Notes under the pieces: generated by a model
The model's database searches: none
What the model was told of the DNA's origin: nothing
What the model saw: only the letters and a program-made list of their open reading frames with translations
Translations under genes and position numbers: made by a program
NCBI GenBank assembly: GCA_902774365.1
Contig: CACYHX010000019.1
Coordinates: 1 to 52,752 of the forward strand
Direction of reading: 5' to 3'
DNA: 52,752 nt
From: an uncultured Bacteroidia bacterium
GTDB lineage: Bacteria; Bacteroidota; Bacteroidia; Bacteroidales; F082
Shown here: in pieces, positions 50,044 through 52,752 of the stretch
Layout: each line of letters begins with the position of its first letter
Position numbering within the stretch: the stretch's first letter is position 1

Positions 50044-52428
50044 ATGAGCAGTTACATCAAATTCCTCTCCCGAAATAAACTCTACAGCATCATCGAGGCC
50101 ATTGGCCTGACGGTGAGCCTCGCCTTCGTGGTCATCATCTTTTGCTATGTGGCACAGCATATCGCCGTCACGCGCGAAAACCCACATAGGAAGGAGATTT
50201 ACGGCGTGGCCATCCAAGACAAGATGCTATATCAATACGGGATGAAAGAGACGATTGGGGAGAGCATTCCCGAGATTAAGGCCATCACCGAGTTCGGATG
50301 GCTCTATGCCACGGAGATGAAGGCCGACGGGCAGTTGTTGCGTCTGGGACAGGTGCTGGGCTGCGACCGCGACTTTTTCAACTTCTTTCCCGTCCAGTTC
50401 GCGGAAGGCCAGCCCGACCAGATCAATGAGACTTTGACGGCTTTCGTGTCAGAAGAGATGGCTCAGGTTTTGTCGCAATCGGGCGAGGTGATTGGGCGGA
50501 CTATCCAAATGATGAAGCATGACTTCACCGTCGTTGGAGTGTTCACTGACGTGGGCACCTCGCTTTTCTATTCCAACCCCGATGTGATTGTCAATGTGGA
50601 TATTACCGATGGCATGACCTATTATGGTGGCTTTGACAGCCCTGCCGTTCCCGCCAACATGTTCGAGAACGTATGGCTCTTCATCAAGACATTTCCAGAT
50701 GTCGACCGAGACGCATTGAGCGTGAAGTTGGCCACAGCGACAGAAGTTTTATTCAATAAGATACTTGGAAGAGAATATCCGGTTGATGCTTCAACAATCA
50801 AACTGGTGCGTTTGGATGAGGTGTTTTATTATGACGGACAAACTACACTGAAAAAAGGCGACAAGGTGATGATGCACAGCCTGTTGGCGGTAGGATTGTT
50901 GCTGCTGATTTCCGCGTTGTTCAATTATATCAATTTGAATGTCGCATTGACCAGCAAACGGGCCAAGGAGATGGCCACGCGACGGTTGCATGGTGCCACC
51001 AAGGGGCAAATCATCGGGAAATACCTGCTTGAATCGCTTGCATTTACCCTGGTTTGTATGGTATTGGGCATCTTGATGGCAAAGGCGCTTGAGCCGCTGG
51101 TCAACCGTTTGTTGGGCGATGATGTGGGTGTGAAGATTATGCTCTCGCCGTTTTATCTGGTTTCCTATCTGCTCATCGTGATTGTGGTGGCGCTGTTGGC
51201 GGGCATCATCCCAGCCACGGTGGTGTCGAAGGCCAAACCCATCGACGTGGTGACAGGGGCCTTCCGTTTACGCACCAAGATGGTGCTTTCAAAAGTATTT
51301 ATTGTGTTGCAAAATGTCATCGCCATCGTGCTGATTGCCTTGGTGATCACGATGGAGGTGCAGATGCGCCACATGGAACAGCGGCCTGTCGGATGTCGCA
51401 CGGAGAACCTGTTCTATGTGAATTCCATACTATCCGGCGATGAGGCCTTTGAAAACGACTTGATGGCCTTGCCTTGTGTGAAACGGATGGGACACTCGTA
51501 TGGTTATCCTGGCGGTGCCTTTATGGGTACAAAATGGATGCCTCTCGACGATCGTGAAAACAAGGAAAACTGGGTTTCAGTGAAATACCTGTTGTGCGAC
51601 ACCACGGCTTTTGATATGTTTGGGTTTGACATCAAGGCGATGTATGGTCAGCTGGACGAAAACCAATGGCTGCTGACGCAAGGTTTGCTGGAGGCCCAGA
51701 CGGGGATGCCTTTGGAGCAGTTCGACATTGATTCGTTGGGCGTTTGGTACAAGCGTAATCTGCGTTCTGATATGAGTGGCGTGTTGGGTGATTTCGCCCT
51801 TGACGACGCGGCCCATGTGGTGGATGAGACCTTTGGTGCGGTTCAGATTGTTGGAAAGGAGCCGAAGTTCAAGTGGGTGACTTACCATCCCGTATTAGAG
51901 ATTGTGGGTGACCATGCAGAGGCACGCAAAGCCATCATGGCCGTGTACGACAAGCACATGAAGCAAAAAGAGGTCTATTGGGAAGCTTGGTCCATTGACT
52001 TTATCGACAATTTGCTGCTGCTACATTTGCGGGACACCAAAAACAGGATGCGCCTTGTGGATATGTTTATGGCAGTGGCGGTGTTGCTGTCGCTGCTGGG
52101 GCTGGTGGCCATGAGCACGCATTTCGCCTCCGAGCGCGAGAAGACCATCGCCGTCCGCAAGGTGTTTGGCGGCACGATGCAAAGCGAGATTCGCCGTAAC
52201 TTGAAGGAATACGTCATCATGATTCTTATCGCCAATGTCATCGCCATTCCCATAGCGGTTTGGGTCTGCGGGCGTTATTTGGAGGACTTCGTCTACCGCA
52301 TCGACCTGTATCCCTGGATTTTCGTGGTGACGGTAGTGCTGTCGTTTGTCATCGCCATCGGCTCCGTGCTTTGGCAAATCGTCTCCGTGGCTCGAGTGAA
52401 TCCAGTGATGGCGTTGAAGAAGGAATGA
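50044..52428 (+). CDS. FtsX/MacB-type ABC permease, divergent paralogue 3
   Basis: 794 residues. Same double-FtsX plan: TM1 (about 13-37, IIEAIGLTVSLAFVVIIFCYVA), periplasmic domain, helix block near 280-415 (ALFNYINLNVALTSKRAKEM then RRLHGATKGQIIGKYLLESL), helix near 425-445, second periplasmic domain, and C-terminal block with REKTIAVRKVFGGTMQSEIRR. It is clearly more distant from paralogues 1 and 2 than they are from each other, so it likely forms the other half of a heterodimer. It ends the locus; no further ATPase or accessory (HlyD/MacA-like, TolC-like) gene is visible before the Fic gene. Confidence 0.9.
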   Translation: MSSYIKFLSRNKLYSIIEAIGLTVSLAFVVIIFCYVAQHIAVTRENPHRKEIYGVAIQDKMLYQYGMKETIGESIPEIKAITEFGWLYATEMKADGQLLRLGQVLGCDRDFFNFFPVQFAEGQPDQINETLTAFVSEEMAQVLSQSGEVIGRTIQMMKHDFTVVGVFTDVGTSLFYSNPDVIVNVDITDGMTYYGGFDSPAVPANMFENVWLFIKTFPDVDRDALSVKLATATEVLFNKILGREYPVDASTIKLVRLDEVFYYDGQTTLKKGDKVMMHSLLAVGLLLLISALFNYINLNVALTSKRAKEMATRRLHGATKGQIIGKYLLESLAFTLVCMVLGILMAKALEPLVNRLLGDDVGVKIMLSPFYLVSYLLIVIVVALLAGIIPATVVSKAKPIDVVTGAFRLRTKMVLSKVFIVLQNVIAIVLIALVITMEVQMRHMEQRPVGCRTENLFYVNSILSGDEAFENDLMALPCVKRMGHSYGYPGGAFMGTKWMPLDDRENKENWVSVKYLLCDTTAFDMFGFDIKAMYGQLDENQWLLTQGLLEAQTGMPLEQFDIDSLGVWYKRNLRSDMSGVLGDFALDDAAHVVDETFGAVQIVGKEPKFKWVTYHPVLEIVGDHAEARKAIMAVYDKHMKQKEVYWEAWSIDFIDNLLLLHLRDTKNRMRLVDMFMAVAVLLSLLGLVAMSTHFASEREKTIAVRKVFGGTMQSEIRRNLKEYVIMILIANVIAIPIAVWVCGRYLEDFVYRIDLYPWIFVVTVVLSFVIAIGSVLWQIVSVARVNPVMALKKE

Positions 52429-52457
52429 ATCGTTGTCACAAAATCTTCTCTTTTTCC

Positions 52458-52487
52458 TTTGTTTGCGACAATTTATTTGTATTTTTG
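52458..52487 (+). promoter_or_regulatory. Candidate promoter of the Fic gene
   Basis: TTTG (52458-52461), an 18-bp spacer and TATTTTTG (52480-52487), with CCGCAAAA following as at other starts in this window. The spacer is one base short of the usual 19-21. Confidence 0.5.
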
Positions 52488-52539
52488 CCGCAAAATATGC
52501 GACGATATTGACCAAATAACGACGCAAAAACACAGAAAC

Positions 52540-52752
52540 ATGTATATACACGAGCATAAGAACTGGACGGATTTCCGTTGGTCGCCCGAAGCGGTGGCTT
52601 TGACCTTGGATGAAGTCTGTCGCGAGCAGGGGAAACTGGTTGGCCGATTGAGCAACTTGGGCTTCGACAGCCAACTGAAGGCCATGGCCGAGAACTTGAC
52701 CAGAGATGTGGTCTATTCCTCCGAGATAGAAGGCATAAGGCTCAATGTGGAT
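52540..52752 (+). CDS. Fic-family protein with DUF4172 N-terminus, 3' part outside window
   Basis: 71 codons are visible. MYIHEHKNWTDFRWSPEAVA and LSNLGFDSQLKAMAENLTRD, followed by VVYSSEIEGIRLN, are the start of Fic proteins with a DUF4172 domain; the SxEIEG stretch corresponds to the inhibitory helix motif (S/TxxxE(G/N)) that blocks ATP in self-inhibited Fic AMP-transferases. The catalytic HPFxxGNGR motif would lie beyond the window, so activity cannot be judged. Confidence 0.8.
   Translation, partial: MYIHEHKNWTDFRWSPEAVALTLDEVCREQGKLVGRLSNLGFDSQLKAMAENLTRDVVYSSEIEGIRLNVD

Overview
The window looks like chromosomal DNA of a member of the Bacteroidales (phylum Bacteroidota) with roughly balanced base composition. 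The evidence is: Bacteroidetes-type promoters (-33 TTTG or TTG, 19-21 bp, -7 TAnnTTTG); A-rich leaders in place of Shine-Dalgarno sites; families largely restricted to the phylum (DUF4175, DUF4292, HYC_CC_PP, a BlaI/M56 pair whose peptidase carries TonB_C domains, an EF-G2-like paralogue); and gene orders typical of the phylum. The genes are mainly housekeeping and envelope genes. I see no phage, no insertion sequence and no CRISPR array, but small palindromic repeats of several families are abundant.

Layout. Positions 1-3002 (minus) hold a 3'-truncated EF-G paralogue with altered GTPase motifs and a PfkB-family sugar/nucleoside kinase, followed by tRNA-Asn (plus). Positions 3513-8350 (minus) form a surface-glycan cluster: lipoprotein, GDP-mannose pyrophosphorylase (ManC), GT2 glycosyltransferase, GNAT-like protein and a polytopic membrane protein. 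Positions 8417-13432 hold a YdiJ-like FAD/Fe-S dehydrogenase and a WbpM/CapD-type nucleotide-sugar 4,6-dehydratase. Positions 13483-16300 are a three-gene overlapping operon: a nucleotidyltransferase-GHMP kinase-like fusion, a FucP-type permease and a RhaM-family mutarotase, which suggests uptake and activation of a 6-deoxy sugar. Positions 16343-17195 hold an SprT-like protein and a small lipoprotein. Positions 17231-22947 are a conserved envelope operon (flippase, dUTPase, TPR protein, DUF4292 lipoprotein, EnvC-like protein). Positions 23001-26724 hold a HEAT-like protein and an NtrY-like sensor kinase. Positions 26871-33459 hold a methyltransferase, mnmG bracketed by two parS-like 16-mers, ybeY and DUF4175, followed upstream by tRNA-Thr with its own terminator.

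From 34 kb most genes are on the plus strand. There is a PIN toxin-antitoxin pair (minus), a BlaI/M56-TonB pair, a nitroreductase (minus), an MMPL/RND transporter, and an HYC_CC_PP protein followed by a TonB-dependent receptor. The last 8 kb carry a transporter locus with a textbook sigma-54 promoter (GG-N10-GC) preceded by two 17-bp palindromes 21 bp apart. It contains an ABC ATPase gene broken by an internal deletion/frameshift and three large FtsX/MacB-type permeases, two of them tandem paralogues with near-identical membrane regions. The 5' end of a Fic-family gene closes the window.

Most notable: (1) the sigma-54 promoter/enhancer and broken ATPase of the permease locus; (2) palindromic elements inserted in frame in several ORFs, twice directly in front of the signal-peptide core of envelope proteins; (3) the nucleotidyltransferase-GHMP fusion beside fucose transport genes; (4) parS-like sites on both sides of mnmG; (5) a composite 'palindrome plus AACAAT-rich leader' placed before four genes. 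Functions are read from motifs and family resemblance only; no database search was possible.
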